In this document: positions 26,679 to 39,369 of the stretch, one piece after another
Layout of the letters: each line of letters opens with the position of its first letter
Numbering within the stretch: position 1 is the stretch's first letter
Source of the DNA: Branchiostoma belcheri
Taxonomy: Eukaryota; Chordata; Leptocardii; Amphioxiformes; Branchiostomatidae
NCBI RefSeq assembly: GCF_001625305.1
Contig: NW_017803135.1
Location: 262,410-326,409, forward strand
Direction of reading: 5' to 3'
DNA: 64,000 nt
Translations under genes and position numbers: made by a program
Notes under the pieces: model-generated
Told to the model about the DNA's origin: nothing
Database searches by the model: none
The model's input: the letters and a program-made list of their open reading frames with translations, nothing else

Positions 26679-29600
26679 CTACTCGCGGAGGGCACTTTTA
26701 CATAGTCTGATATTGTTCAGTACTGTTGCCACGTTGGGATGTGCCAGATTGTCCCTATAGGTAACTTTCATCATATTCAACGACTGTTGGTAATAGCTGA
26801 GGGCTTTACTGTGATCACCGAGTTTGTGCCAGTAGGTTCCAATGTTGTGTAGTGATGAAGCAATGTCGGGATGTGGCGTTGTTTCACCATACATAGCTTT
26901 CCTCATCTTCAGTGACTGTTCGTAATAACTGATAGCTTTCCTCTGATCACCAAGGTCACTCCAACATGCCCCAATGTTGTTTAGTGATGATGCAATGTCG
27001 GGATGTGGCGTTGTTTCCCCATAGATAGCTTTCCACATCTTCAGTGACTGTTCGTAATAACTAATAGCTTTCCTCTGATCGCCAAGGTGACTCCAACAGT
27101 TACCAATGTTGTTTAGTGATGGAGCAATGTTGGGATGTGGCGTTGTTTCGCCATAGATAGCTTTCATCATCTTCAGTGACTGTTCGTAATAACTGATAGC
27201 TTTCCTCTGATCGCCAAGGTGACTCCAACAGTTACCAATGTTGTTTAGTGAAGAAGCAATGTTGGGATGTGGCGTTGTTTCCCCATAGATAGCTTTCATC
27301 ATCTTCAGTGACTGTTCGTAATAACTGATAGCTTTCCTCCGATCACCAAGGTCACTCCAACAGTTCCCAATGTTGTTTAGTGATGATGCAATGTCGGGAT
27401 GTGGCGTTGTTTCACCATAGATAGCTTTCTTCATCTTCAGTGACTGTTCGTAATAACTGATAGCTTTCCTCTGATCGCCAAGGTCAATCCAACATGCCCC
27501 AATGTTGTTTAGTGATGATGCAATGTTGGGATGTGGCGTTGTTTCACCATAGATAGCTTTCTCCATCTTCAGTGACTGTTCGTAATAACTGATAGCTTTC
27601 CTCCGATCGCCTCGGTCACTCCAACATTTCCCAATGTTGTTCAGTGATGATGCAATGTTGGGATGTGGCGTTGTTTCACCATAGATAGCTTTCATCATCT
27701 TCAGTGACTGTTCGAAATAACTGATAGCTTTCGTCTGATCACCAAGGTGACTCCAACATGTCCCAATGTTGTTTAGTGATGAGGCAATGTCGGGATGTGG
27801 CATTGTTTCGCCATAGATAGCTTTCTTCATCTTCAGTGACTGTTCGTGATAACTGATAGCTTTCCTGTGATCACCAAGGTCACTCCAACATGTCCCAATG
27901 TTGTTTAGTGATGATGCAATGTCGGGATGTTGCATTGTTTCGCCATAGATAGCTTTCTTCATCTTCAGTGACTGTTCGTGATAACTGATAGCTTTCCTGT
28001 GATCACCAAGGCCATTCCAACAAGTCCCAATGTTTCCAAGTAACGAGTAAAATTCTGGATGCATTTCGGTGCCTGCATAGATATTATTTCCAGCGCTCAG
28101 TGCCCGTTCGTAGTAGATCTTCGCTTTCTCATAGTCACCGCGACTGTGTGAGACACTGCCTAACGCCCAAAGTATGTCAAACTCCTTTTCGTCGTCACCA
28201 CCCGCTTCTTCAAGTGCTGCCTCGAAGTGACGTGTGGATGCTTCTAACTGCAACAGCTGTTTTGTTATTAGACCCCTGGTTTGAGCTGAGTTGTCAAAGA
28301 TGGCAGTTGGGAATATCTTTGCTGTTCGATTATCCCTTTCAACTGTAACTACAATGCATCTTTTTAATGGAATGGCTGTATAGTAGTACCTGAACAACAT
28401 TTTAGAGTTTGGTATGTGGAAAACTGACTCAACGATGGTGCCATCTACGTCAAGTTTGTCTAGTTGGACTTTCATCTCCGTGAGAGGAGACAGTCTGTCC
28501 TTCTGTCCTCCGTTGGCAAAGTACGTTCTTAACCGTAGCTCCGCTGAGATGCTGATCAGTACAGTCAAGTGGTGGGCTTCTTCGTGACTGATCCGCTGTG
28601 TCTTGTGTAACTCTTCTATCATTCCCCACACACTGGAGATCGTGATACCACAGCAAATACTCAACACATCAACGGCCACGCTGGGAAAACGGTAGATTTC
28701 CTTTTTCACATCCAGAAGCTGCCCAGTTGGTTCAACGTTTTCTATTTGTCGAATATTATCATTCAGTATTAGCATTGCGGACAACCGTGACAGAACAGGG
28801 GAACGGTCTACGCTTTTTTTAACAATGCTTGTATACTCATCTACCAAAGACTTGTCCCCTGTTAAGTAGCTCACCCGTCTGAGGATGTCTGACAGGTGAT
28901 AGCCTTCCGCCAGGGCGATGTGCAGATGCTGATATTCGGCCAACTCGGCAGGAATCTGAATGAGACTAACTGGAGGTTTGGTTTTGGTTTCATCTCTTCC
29001 AAACGGAGTCTTAGAAGCCCATGGCATGAAGCCGTCGAAGGCGAAGCCGCGAGGTGTGACGGAGTCGAAGAACCAGTCTTTCTCTGGGTCTTCTGAGAGA
29101 AAGTCGTTTAGTGACGGGATGGCCATGGCTGGGAGGATGGTTTCCCCAAGGTTGATGACTTTGAGATGTAAGTAGTGTGTGAGATTTAGGAAGTACCTCC
29201 GTGTATCATCATCATCCTTCCCCTCTTCAATCAGAATGGCGAACTCCAGATCGGAGTACGGCGTCACCAGTTCTGTGGCCTGTGACCCCAACCCGATGAA
29301 AGCGTACTTACAGGGTGGAGGTCCTAGTTTGGCAATGCATTCGTCTGTCAGTACTTGGATAAACTCTCGTCTTTCAACTGTGATGCTCTTGAACAAGTTC
29401 TTGATTACTTCAGCTCGTTTGATCTCTACCTCTCTCACGACGGGATCGTCTTCATCATACTGATAAGGGTTGTGTTCCTGATGAATTGTTTCGAGCTGAG
29501 ATTTTGCACGTGCGCGCGAGTTGTGCAGTTCCTTTCTGTGATCTAACGCGCTGCTATACGGACACGGTTCACTGTCAAGGTTACATGTGTTTCTCAGAAA

Positions 29601-31675
29601 TCGCCTTTCTGTTTCTTGCATTTTTGTTACCAAGTTTTGTTTTTCTCCATGTGTTCTGGCCATGGAGGCGTTATACAGAGCTGCCGCCTGTGTGAATTTC
29701 CTACCTTCTCCTGTCCGCTTACCTCGCTCGACGTAGACGTCACCCAACCTGTACAGACAGTCGGCTTCTTTGGCCTTGTTGGGTTTACTGCGATCTGTGG
29801 GTGGGAATTAAAGATTGTCAGAACTATACGCAATGGTTGTGTTTGAGTATGACAAATGATATTATGGATTTCAAAAGCTATAAACTTGTCTGCCATCTAG
29901 TATACAATCTTACTGCTTACGATCAGTAGGAAGAAAAACATTTTTTAACTTTAAGTAATAACTATGATTAGACAATGTTTGCAAAAAAAAACTGTATAAC
30001 AAACCATGAACAAGTTTCAGAGCGGCTACGAGGTTCTGCTCTGCTGCGTCCAGGTCTCCATTTCCAAAGTCACGGTCTGCTGTCTGGATGTACCTGCGGT
30101 AGGATCTGTACAACAAAATGAGTTTTGAGGCAAACTTACATCAATAGGCGTCGCTATTTGACATAGACTATACTGCAAAGAAGATCAAACATCCATTATT
30201 AGTATTACATAAAATTAAACTTATCAACGTCACACGTCACAAATTAACGTTCTACACAGTAGAAATTGATAATACATTTCTGCCAAGCAAGATGCTACTA
30301 GTAAATGGCCCCTTGTTCATGTTTTATAGTTATTTTGAATCACAAGTAAACATAGAAGCACTAACGTGTCATTGTCAACTTGACCGGTGGTTCCGTCGCT
30401 AGAGGGTGCAGCTGAGAGGGCAGAGAAGTGACCCTTTCGTCCTCTAAAGCCTTGTTGTTTCTGCGTGAACCGATAGTAAGATATGATTAACAGGTGGTCA
30501 TGTAATCCACAAAGAGCTGGTCAAAGGTAAATGAACTGACATGACCCGTGGCAGACCAACGCATGCTGAGAGTATGTTGAATACAGTTTGGGGGGAGGGG
30601 GTATAAAATGTGATGATTGGTAGTTTACATTTAACTTTAAGGGAGAAATAAGACATATTCCATCATATTGTTAAGATGTACACATTCAGACCAAAATACA
30701 CGAATCTTCACAGCTTCTTTCACTATTCTGTCGTCAAAGATTTAGTACAAAGTCCACCATACTTTTGTTCAGAATGACGTTTAAGCAAAGGCGTTAATAA
30801 ATCAAAATAAGAAGTTGGTATCATTCTAGCGCAAAAAAAGCCCTTGACCTTAAGCGACACGATACGCTTTACGCTTAGCGACACGAAATGCATGACGGCA
30901 TTTATGGAGCTAAGCAAACCAAGTGGGAACCCGGAAGTCAGCACTGCCAAGTTCCGTCATGCTCAAGTCAAAATAGTTCACTCACCTTGTTCCTTATGGC
31001 GATATCTTGCCTGATTTTTGCGGTGTGCAGTAAGCGGTGAACAATGACAACTGTTCCATGAACGTTGTGACACCGCGCCAGTGCCCTGTTGTACAGAGCA
31101 GTAGCTCTGGTAAAGTCTCTGGTGTCTCCAGTTTCTGTTCCTCTTTTCAGGTACACGTCACCCAGACTCTTGATCGCTTCTGTTTCTAACATGCTGTCGT
31201 CTTTTACTATCGCCTCTACCATCACCTGTGCGTATCCAACCAGCAAAGAGTCTGTGTTGCCTCCGGTAGCCCGTCTCTTGTCCAGATCTTGGAACTTTGC
31301 CGCTACCTTTGCAGGTGTAGTCGTCTCCGTGTCTTCAGTTAGCTGTTCCTTACCCTGTGACGACAGCCCTTGTACAAGCCTCTCCGTGTAGTGGTAGCGG
31401 TGTTTTATACCATCTGCCTGTTCTTCATGGTAACACCGCACCATAGCAGCAATGTAAAACGCCAAGGCCGTGTTGAACTTCCCCACGTCCTTCCCGAGTC
31501 TTCCCTTCTCCACGTTCACGTCGCCCAGAGTTTTGAGCAGCTCCACTTCCGCCAGCCTGTCCGTGTCGGCCATGGCGTCCACCAGGGCACGGAGGTAGCC
31601 TGTCTCCGCCCGGGCTAGTCCGTACCTCCTGCCCTTCTCGTCCGCCTCACGGAGTTTCTCACACACCCGCAACAT
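26679..31675 (-). CDS. NTase-TPR repeat protein, copy 4 (four exons, about 1,333 aa)
   Basis: Exons: 30986-31675, 30366-30460, 30005-30105, 26679-29794, with coding length divisible by three and the same phases as the other copies. The NTase core keeps GLGSQATELVTPYSDLEF. The TPR array is shorter (11 units of 44 residues); the last unit has Tyr in place of the conserved Cys (TYWHKLGD). Apart from array length it is the closest relative of copy 3 in exons 2-3 and introns, while its outer flanks resemble copy 2. It is first in the array in the direction of transcription. Confidence 0.85.
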
Positions 31676-32574
31676 GGCGACCCTCCGCTGAGAGAACGTC
31701 TGTAAAACTGTTCCCCGTTCCCCGTGTTGGCTTTATGCGCGTGACTCGAGCAAACACAGGTCTGGACAAACATCCCGTGTCAGCATTACATCATCCGCCA
31801 GCCGATAACAAAGTTCAAAAGTCCAGTACTCCTACTAAAACATCGCGTAAGCATGTCAGGTAGCGTGTTGTATCAGTTGGTTTAATGTTATGTTATTTAT
31901 TTCTCCGCACGGAGTTTCTCACAAATCCACAGCGTTTTTTCTTTATATCCCAACATTTCATGACTAAACATGGTGACGGCACACAGTTAAGTTATAACTT
32001 ATCTTATGCCGCCACCAATGCACAGGAAGAAAAGGACTGAAAAATACTCATTTTTACATGAGTTAAGTGAGGAAAGTCGTGTTAAGTGCATTTCCCAAGA
32101 GCACAATATAGGTGGCATGTCAGGACTCGGACCCGGGACCTCTTGGTTCTAAGTCGAGCACATACGCCGCACTACCCCGCATTGTTTTACCTCTGCTTAT
32201 ATGTGGTAATGAAAATATTGTGGAAAAACAAGGACTTTCATGTCATCATTGTCTGCTGGTAAGAACGCACATAAGGGTAGGGCTGGTGCTGTCCTTGGTG
32301 CTGATCATGTCATTCCACAGGCACCTGCTAGATGGCGCTTTCACACACTATAGCTCCTTTTAGATCGACACAAGTCACGGCAGATGTGGCAGTTATTAAT
32401 CCTCAACAGTCCCCAATTGACAGCTATGGGGGCGGCTAAAATGAAACTTCATGCAACTTTATTTGAATAACCATTAACATTAATAAAAATCATACGAAAA
32501 TTTTCAATATCTGCTTGCCTATTACAACTGACCAGGGATCTTAACAATTCAGAAATAAGGAGACAACGAAGACA
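31676..32574. other. Upstream flank of copy 4
   Basis: The first 100 bases match the flank upstream of copy 2 (16,236-16,340), including gagagaacgtctgtaaaac. A SINE lies at about 32,025-32,185 and the duplicated intergenic module at 32,205-32,360. The unit shared with the array ends near 32,430, where the VCBP locus begins. Confidence 0.55.
32025..32185 (-). mobile_element. tRNA-derived SINE copy
   Basis: Contains the family body (tttcccaagagcacaa) and a B-box-like segment around actcggacccgggacc. Its position mirrors the copies at 7240 and 16,590, so it was probably carried along by the array duplications. Confidence 0.55.
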
Positions 32575-32940
32575 CATTTTAATCTGCAAGACATTGTTTT
32601 AATCACAAAACGTTTGACTGTCTGAAGTCTGTCTATCCTCTCAGTTCAGTCCAGGGCCCTAAGAGGACCATGGTCTTATAGGCGAGGAAGAAACGTTCTA
32701 GCTTCACTAAATACTGTATTTTTGGAACTTCGATGGGTTGCTACTTTTTCAGGCAAAGGTCTGTCTGTGATTGTCATAAACGGCTTAACATTTCAGTCAG
32801 AATGCTTGGCTTAGTTTGAGTTTCTAGCCAGCTCGGGTTTTGCCGTTGCTCTCTACAGGCATGTGACGAGGGTAGCCCAGTTGCAGAAGCCCAGGTTCTG
32901 GTCGAAGTGCTTTGAGCACATGCTCTGACCAGAGGTCATA
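32575..32940 (-). pseudogene. Partial copy of the VCBP-A terminal exon and 3' UTR
   Basis: At 32853-32939 a minus-strand frame reads MCSKHFDQNLGFCNW then ATLVTCL and stop, a match to the C-terminal half of a chitin-binding domain and to the end of the real exon at 33,207. The following noncoding DNA also matches the VCBP-A 3' UTR (taagaggaccatggtcttataggc at 32,660-32,690 versus 33,045-33,065). It is therefore a diverged duplicate of the gene's 3' end. The N-terminal half of the domain is absent. Confidence 0.75.
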
Positions 32941-33206
32941 GCAAATATCTCAGAAATTCAGAAACAAGAAGACGACAAGGCCACATCTTAAGTTGCAAGA
33001 CATCATTTTAATCACATTTTACAGTCTGAAGTCCAGGCCCACAAGAGGACCATGGCCTTATAGGCAAAGTACTGGATTTACTAAATATTGTATTTTTGCA
33101 AATTCAATAGACCCCTTTTACAACAAAGCTACGTCTTTGATTGTGGTAGGCGGTTTGACTTTTCAGTCGGACTGTTTGGCTTAGTTTGGGTTCCCGGCGT
33201 TGCCAT

Positions 33207-36200
33207 CTACAGGCATGTGACGAGGTTGGCCCAGTTGCAGTAGCCACCAGTCTGGTCGAAGTGCAGCCCGGCTGGGCAGGTGTTGATGCCGTCATACTGC
33301 AGGCCGCCCTCCGCGCAGGTGAAGAACTTGGAGCAGTCGTCGGGGTGTTGGTACACGCCGGCCGGCTTCCCCGTGCAGCGCGACTCTGGGGTGGACGAAA
33401 GGTAGAAATAGTTCTCAGTTACATTTTTAAAGTTAAAACTTTTGGTCCAACACAAAAAATTCTCTCACTCTGGTCTTCCTCAGTAGACTTACCCTTAGAC
33501 AGGGTCAGTCTACTGAGGAAGACCAGAGTGACTGGTCGAGAGCTTTAGGTGAGAGAATTTTTTGTGTTAGACCAAAAGTTTTAACTTTAAACATGTAACT
33601 ACCAACACAGATGAACTTTCATGATAGTTCGCAGGCTGTGTTAAATCTCTCGCTGCCAGTGGCTGATCGGGCCCCCACTCCGAGAGCTTATGACCTTACA
33701 TCTCTACATCTCGGCCTGTGGTACGCAGCCTCTCGCTGTCAGGGGCTGGTTGGGCCTTGTACACTAGACCTTGTTCCATGGATATACCTCTAGTAGATCA
33801 AGAGAACCATTCCCAGAAGTACTAAGCCCAATTCGTATTCCAGATATGAAATTATAATGCACTGTTTAAAAGCAAAGCAAGGGCCACAAAGCATGTCTTT
33901 GAATCATTTGAGGGTGCAATTGATTAATTATCCCAAGTGTAGGTTTACTTCATCACTTTAGCGATGTATATTTGAGCTTTAACTCTATTTAGCCCGGGGG
34001 GGGGGGCTTTGAGGCCTGCGCAAACTTTCATGTCAGATAGCGCATGAACGGCTTGCGCTAGAACCATCAAATTTGGTGACTTCTAAAATATATTTGGGAA
34101 CAATTTCATCTTAATTAGATGATTTAATGAATTTTCGTGTTGCCATGGCAACGGGTATCTGACGGGCAGTTTTTGGAAAATTCAGTAATTTTGGTTTAAA
34201 CGGCCACTGACTTAGTAAACTTTAATATTCCATCTTAGACACTTTTTGTTAAAGTTTGGTTTTATTCCTCTTAGTTTTCCGGAAAACTTTTTTTTGACGG
34301 TTTTGCCCCAAAAATCACAGACATGACGTCATGAAGCCCGGTCTGAATAGGGCTATGCAATACACTCAGACAGAACGTTACTGTCAAATGAAGGACGTCC
34401 ATCCACATCAAGGATTGTGAACAGAGGGAATAAATAATAATAATAATAACCTTTATTGTACATTCATGCCCTACCGGGCTAAGTACAGGCGAACAGATGA
34501 AATGGGTAATATATGTTTGTTGTACAAACAGCTCTAAATCTACTCTAATAAAGAAGTTCGGCTTCTTTTCGTTTCTTTGTGATGTTAAGAATATAATTTG
34601 AAATGGGTTTGTATAATACAGGATGATCAAAGCGCATAAGAAAGATAATTTTTTTTCAATATAAGGCAAGTATTGGAAGTATGGAAACGAAAGAACCCAC
34701 CGACGGCTAGAGCCACGGACTGAGCGTCCACTCCGCTGCCGCGAGAGGTGTAGGTATTGTCCTCTACCTGGCACCAGTACCTGGAGTTGTTTGAAAATAA
34801 AACAGCAATTTTGAAAACAAATGTGAAAAACAACAACAACAGGAATGACTCGGATGACAGTGTTCATCATGTACAAAATAATAACCCCTTTAAGAATAGA
34901 TTCTAATCGGCTAGGCTGTATTTTATTGGAGTGAAGTGCAGTGAAGTGAGGAAAGCCGCGTAGAGTGTCTTTTCCAAGGGCACAAGATTAGTGACATCGG
35001 GCAGTACATATCGGGCAGGATTCAAACCCAAGACCTCTGGGTTCTGAGTTTAACACTCTGTCGTTGGGCTACACATTATAATTTTCACCACCACATGTCC
35101 TACACGTTTTAAAAAACAATGGTAGCATATACATTCATAATACAAAATAAGTCCTAAAATGGGTGAAAGGCACTACTAACCTAAATATCTAAATGCCATT
35201 GGGTATTTTTTTCCCAAACACTACACACACACATGCAGGTCTGTGCGACTTCCAGGGTCTAACACACCACATACCTGCGATTGTCCTCCCGCCTGGTTGC
35301 TGCGATCTTCAGTGTGCCGGCCGCCAGCTCGAAGTGGCCCTGGAAGGACGGGGTGACGGTGGCGGTACCTCCATGGCACTGGTGGCTCATGCACGCAGTC
35401 TCGGTGGCGATCAACTCCTCTGTAGCCGCCCAGGTGTTGTCAAAGGACACCTTAATCAAAGGAAGAATAAAGTTATTATTTTTAGCCTCTACCAGGCTTC
35501 AGAAGCGGCTGGAAAAAAGTAATTAAACAAATGTCATACACGCCAGGGGAGTTAGTCCACCAAAGTACGTACATACTCCTTAATTAGCGGACCAACTCCC
35601 CTGGCATGTTTTCCGCCGTCTATGTGGTCAAATTGTACCCTTTACAGCCACTTCTGAAGCCTGATAGGGTTAGTATGTTTTACGGGGAAGCGTATCCACG
35701 CAGAGGTTTGGGCTATTATTAGACCTTTTTTATCGGGGTTTCTTTCTTGCACTGGAATTTTTTCGCAGTTCGTTGGGTTGGGTAAAAAAAAACTTGGAGA
35801 GTAGGGAAGCTACAATGAGATCGTGCTGCAGGCGAACAGGCTCATTTTCCCACAGCGCGGCAGAGCGATCTCGCGGCAAATACCTTTGGATTTGGTGATT
35901 CTGTAAGACTATTTACGTCAAGGAAGCACCTCTGCCTCGGCAGAATGTCACAGGCTGGCCTCCAGGCCATGTCTCACCGTGAACAAATACTTGGTGACGA
36001 AGAGAATGTACTAAATCTACTTAGACTGGCATCCAGGCTAGCATGTGATATGTGACATATGTCTCACTGTGAACCAGGACTTGGTGCTTGTCCAGTGGCA
36101 GTCGTCGCACTCGCACGGCAGCACCACCTCGTCTCCCTCGTACACCTGTCTCTGGGCGGGCACGCGCACCTCGACATGCCCTGGCCGTCCCGCTCCCTGG

Positions 36201-36482
36201 TCCTGCTGCACGAACGGATCTGGGGAGAGGGCATAATAGATGAACTTTTGTTGCTAGCTGCCACCGCGCCGCGTGCCTGCGAAAGCTGGTGTGTTATAAC
36301 AAGGAGCTTTCCTTTGTTACACCAGAGTAGGGAAGCTACAATGAGATCGTGCTGCAGCCAGATTCTGGGCGGGAACGCGCAGCTCGACATGTCCCGGCCG
36401 TCCCGTACCCTGGTCCTGCTGCACGTTCGGATCTGAGGGGAGGGCAAGATGGAAGGCCTTTGTTGGACGACATGTTGTAGCA

Positions 36483-36540
<58 letters not shown>

Positions 36541-36612
36541 AACATATCTTACCTTGGTGCTGAACGCCATCCACACACGCACAGGCATGCACGCACGCAC
36601 GCACGCACGCAC

Positions 36613-36663
<51 letters not shown>

Positions 36664-38194
36664 ACAAACACACACACACGCACACACACACTCACACTAA
36701 AACACACACACACACATAAACTCACATACACAGACAGAGTTCGAACGCGTTTCACGTGTGCTCAATGCACCGCTTTCAAAAACCGCTTTTGAATACCGGA
36801 TTCGGACTAGCTTACCATTTTGTTTATAGACCAAATTTTGGCAAATTTCGCATTGTACATCTACGTACATGGTAAAAGTAGTACCGACCTATGACCGTGA
36901 GCAGGACGGACTTGGAGTCCATGCCGAGCTGGTTGTGTTGGTCGGAGTCGAACACGGCGCACCAGTAGCGGCCATTGTCCGCCACCGTCACCCCGCGGAG
37001 CGTCAGGGTGGCCTCGGCGGGGTTCTCCAGGGTTACCCGCCCGGTGTAGTCCCCGTAACCCTCCGGTACCTGCACCGCGCCTTGGTACGACAAGGAGAAG
37101 ATCTTGGTGGCAGTAGAGATGCCGGCGTCTCCCTGAAACACATGGAAAGTGTCACTTACCAATGATCGTGAATGCCAGATTTGAGCAGCTACGATGTAGA
37201 TGGTGATAAATGCCAACTATAGGCTGTATTTTGCAGGACACAATCACGACTGTCCCAAGAATACCGTCCGTTTGTGACGGTACGTTTTTGATCGTACGAA
37301 AATCGTACGACAACCGTACAACAACCGTACGACAAACGTACGACAATCGTACGACAATCTTACCACAATCGTACCACAATCTTACGACAATCGAACCACA
37401 ACCGTACGACAACCGTACCACAATTGAACGGCAATCGTATCACAATCGTACGACAATCTTACCACAATCATACGACAATCGCACGACAATGGTACGTCGA
37501 TCTTACGACGAATGACGCGACTGCGCCGTCAGTTGGAAGACTCTCACCTTGTACCAGTTGATGGTCGGCTTCAGTCCAGAGGCCGCATCCGGGATACTGT
37601 AGGTGCAGGGCAGTTTTGCGTCACTTCCGGCGTTGGCCGTCACTTCCGGGCTTGGCACTGTCACCGTCATGATTCGAACTGAAGATCTCCAAGTAGCTCC
37701 TACGGTGGTAAAGACAGGAACAATAAAAAAAGTTAGTCTCCACCAGACACACCATATAGTGGAATTTGGCAAAAAAAGGTAAATAATAAAGGTAATAAAG
37801 GGAGACGCGATAAGGGTAACTGCGTGAAACTGCATGACTTCTGTGCTGGCCAAACTTCTCTTCGCAACCAATTATTCTCCGTATTTGGCTAGATATTATA
37901 ATGTTTGAGGCCCCGTTGTTAGTCTGGTTGAGACTAAAAACAAGGTAATCAAGAGAATTGCCTTGTAATAAACTAATAACAATATGGGATCTTCAGTGGG
38001 AACATTTTACGACATAGTGTTGTACAACGACTCATCAGAAATTATTTGTAAACTTGAAACACCATCAACTACAGTATATTCACACACATTTACTCCTTAA
38101 ATTAAGCATGTCTTTTTTAAAAGAAAAAGAAGACCTGACCTGCCAGTGTCACTGTTAGGACGATACACAGGGCAAGGGGTGTGAACGTCGCCAT
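33207..38194 (-). CDS. VCBP: VCBP-A: two V-type Ig domains plus chitin-binding domain (345 aa)
   Basis: Seven coding exons: 38140-38194, 37548-37699, 36889-37132, 36068-36219, 35275-35450, 34701-34780, 33207-33385; the total is divisible by three. Exon 1 encodes a signal peptide (MATFTPLALCIVLTVTLA). V1 has Cys in KLPCTYS, a WYK core and DNGRYWC, then a J-like GMDSKSVLLTV. V2 has LPCECDDCHW, SWF, EDNRRYWCQV and GVDAQSVALAV. The last exon is a peritrophin-type chitin-binding domain (SRCTGKPAGVYQHPDDC ... CPAGLHFDQTGGYCNW) ending VTCL. VCBPs are secreted gut proteins in cephalochordates and tunicates that bind chitin and bacteria. A noncoding 5' exon ends at 39052 (donor GTAAGT), with the acceptor before 38206. 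A minus-strand ATTAAA at 33007-33012 may be the poly(A) signal. Confidence 0.93.
33418..33600. mobile_element. Foldback element in the last intron of VCBP-A
   Basis: Long imperfect inverted repeat: the left arm from about 33,418 (agttacat...taaagttaaaacttttggt) pairs with the right arm ending near 33,600 (...accaaaagttttaacttt). Inner arms tctggtcttcctcagtagac and complement also pair. It is a non-coding, MITE-like palindrome. Confidence 0.7.
34912..35075 (-). mobile_element. tRNA-derived SINE in a VCBP-A intron
   Basis: Minus-strand copy of the SINE family: tRNA-like head near gttgggctaca and caggattcaaaccc, then the body with ttttccaagggcacaagat. Lies between the exons at 34,780 and 35,275. 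Confidence 0.6.
35484..35672. mobile_element. Foldback MITE (AGCCTCTACCAGGCTTC family) in a VCBP-A intron
   Basis: Left arm agcctctaccaggcttcaga, internal gccaggggagtt paired with aactcccctggc, right arm tctgaagcctgatagggtta. Full-length relatives are at 38,766-38,946 and 53,904-54,114; partial ones are at 45,016-45,038, 59,145-59,235 and 60,757-60,824. Confidence 0.75.
36364..36432 (-). pseudogene. Partial copy of the VCBP-A V2 first exon
   Basis: The minus strand from 36432 has a good acceptor (ccctcccctcag) and reads DPNVQQDQGTGRPGHVEL, then RVPAQ, matching the start of the true exon at 36,219 (PFVQQDQGAGRPGHVEV). Similarity stops after the Pro-Ala-Gln and no donor follows. It holds only the 5' part and lies upstream of the intact exon. 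Confidence 0.8.
36482..36735. repeat. (CA)n microsatellite, VCBP-A intron
   Basis: Two CA tracts interrupted by a gcacgcacgc segment and by aacatatcttaccttggtgctgaac (36,541-36,565), whose complement begins like the RE1-like motif found beside GT tracts of VCBP-B. Open frames over this region are artefacts. Confidence 0.9.
37300..37503. repeat. 11-bp minisatellite (AATCGTACGAC)n in VCBP-A
   Basis: About 18 imperfect 11-bp units such as aatcgtacgac, aaccgtacaac and aatcttaccac, in the intron between the two V1 exons. The reverse-complement motif (attgtcgtgcg) recurs at 47,640-48,030 in VCBP-B. Confidence 0.85.
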
Positions 38195-38395
38195 CTTCTG
38201 GATTTTCTGAAACCTGTATGAATAAATACTGTCATTTGTAACTATCATATAACCCAATAAGTTAGAATTTAGTGTTTAGTAGTTATAGTCACACCCATAT
38301 AATAGTGTTATCCGTTGTCCATTCTTTATCTTCATTTTACATGTATTTGTAATGTCCAGGCAAGAACTTGCAATAAATTTCTCCCCTATATCCAG

Positions 38396-38540
38396 AACCG
38401 TGTCTGTCTAGTTCTATGCGTGAATTGGTTAGGGTTAGGATCAGGCACGGTTCTGGATATTAGTCTCTGTGTATCCAAGACCGTAGATGCGCCTATGCAC
38501 GGTTCTGGATAAGCGTGGACTGTCCAGAACCGTGTCTTGT
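38396..38540. repeat. Dispersed repeat with TTAGGG-like core, VCBP-A 5' intron
   Basis: Units with ccagaaccgtg, ctagttctatg, gggttaggatcaggcacggttctggat. The same unit is repeated several times at 41,345-41,755 in the 5' intron of the divergent VCBP-B gene. Confidence 0.7.
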
Positions 38541-38765
38541 TAAAGAAAATGGTGTCTTCGATCCTTGTCAACGGTTGGTTCTGTCACAGCCTTAGCTTCT
38601 TAAAATCTCTTCTTCTTTCTTCTTTGGCAGTTCAGTAAAAACTCTACGACATCAAAATCTTACGGTGATCTTGGACGAATGTGACCTTCGCAGCGTTTCG
38701 AGAAAGGCCGTGTGAACCTCACAATTTATATAGCAGAAACAACGACAGAACGTATATCGCAATCT

Positions 38766-38946
38766 AGCCTATACCAGGCTTCAGAGGTGGCAGGAAAGAG
38801 TAGATATTGACCAAACAGATAACATGCCAGGGGAGTATAGTTTGCTGCTCCCTGTACTTCTTTAACGGACCGACTCCCCTGCCATGTTATCTCTCTATCT
38901 AGCCAATTTCTACTCTTTCCAGCCGCCACTTAAGCTTGGTAGAGGC
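38766..38946. mobile_element. Foldback MITE (AGCCTCTACCAGGCTTC family)
   Basis: Full-length copy in the 5' UTR intron of VCBP-A: agcctataccaggcttcaga at the left, gccaggggagta / gactcccctgcc internally, and agcttggtagaggc at the right. Confidence 0.75.
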
Positions 38947-39051
38947 AAATTGCAATCAACTATCCAGCTACGACTATTGTATACAGAACTATACATTTCC
39001 GACTGGAGACAACGCAGGTAACTCGACATCTAGAAACAGTGGACAACTTAC

Positions 39052-39132
39052 CTTCAGTGATCGGCCTTTGACTTCATCAAATGTGTTAATTTACTCTCAG
39101 TGTTCAGTGTCTTATATACTCCAACTCACGTG
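39052..39132 (-). promoter_or_regulatory. VCBP-A core promoter and 5' noncoding exon
   Basis: On the minus strand a TATATAAG box at 39118-39111 follows a CACGTG E-box at 39132-39127. About 30 bases downstream begins a noncoding exon ending at 39052 in CTGAAG followed by the donor GTAAGT. The matching acceptor (ggtttcag) lies at about 38207, twelve bases before the ATG. VCBP-B has the same layout on the other strand. Confidence 0.7.
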
Positions 39133-39174
39133 ACATATGACGTAAGGGTGTTCTTGCATCACTCTAATCCTGGC

Positions 39175-39369
39175 TACTGTAAATCGCGAAACTTTCGCGA
39201 CGGTTTTATTTTCGCGATGAATTCCCCACCGCGAATTTACAATGCCGCGAATATATCTTACCTATATGACTTTTGTACTACAAAGAATTTTTTCAACCGC
39301 GAATTTAGAACACCGCGAAATCTTCCATCGCGAAATTAAGTCACAGCGAAAGTTTCACGATATACAGTA
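39175..39369. mobile_element. 195-bp TIR MITE with Cgcg-rich arms
   Basis: Terminal inverted repeats of about 24 bp: tactgtaaatcgcgaaactt at the left and aagtttcacgatatacagta at the right, with internal repeats of accgcgaattta and cgcgaaat. No coding capacity. It sits between the two VCBP promoters. Confidence 0.75.

Noticed and set aside
34271..34876. 201-codon minus-strand frame overlapping a VCBP-A exon
   Set aside because: It reads the exon at 34,701-34,780 in a wrong frame and is otherwise intronic, including a (TAA)n tract.
36064..36755. Several open frames of alternating Cys/Val or Thr/His over CA/GT tracts (also at 14,927-15,177, 42,394-42,735 and 44,050-44,500)
   Set aside because: They are translations of dinucleotide repeats in all frames, inside introns or mobile elements.
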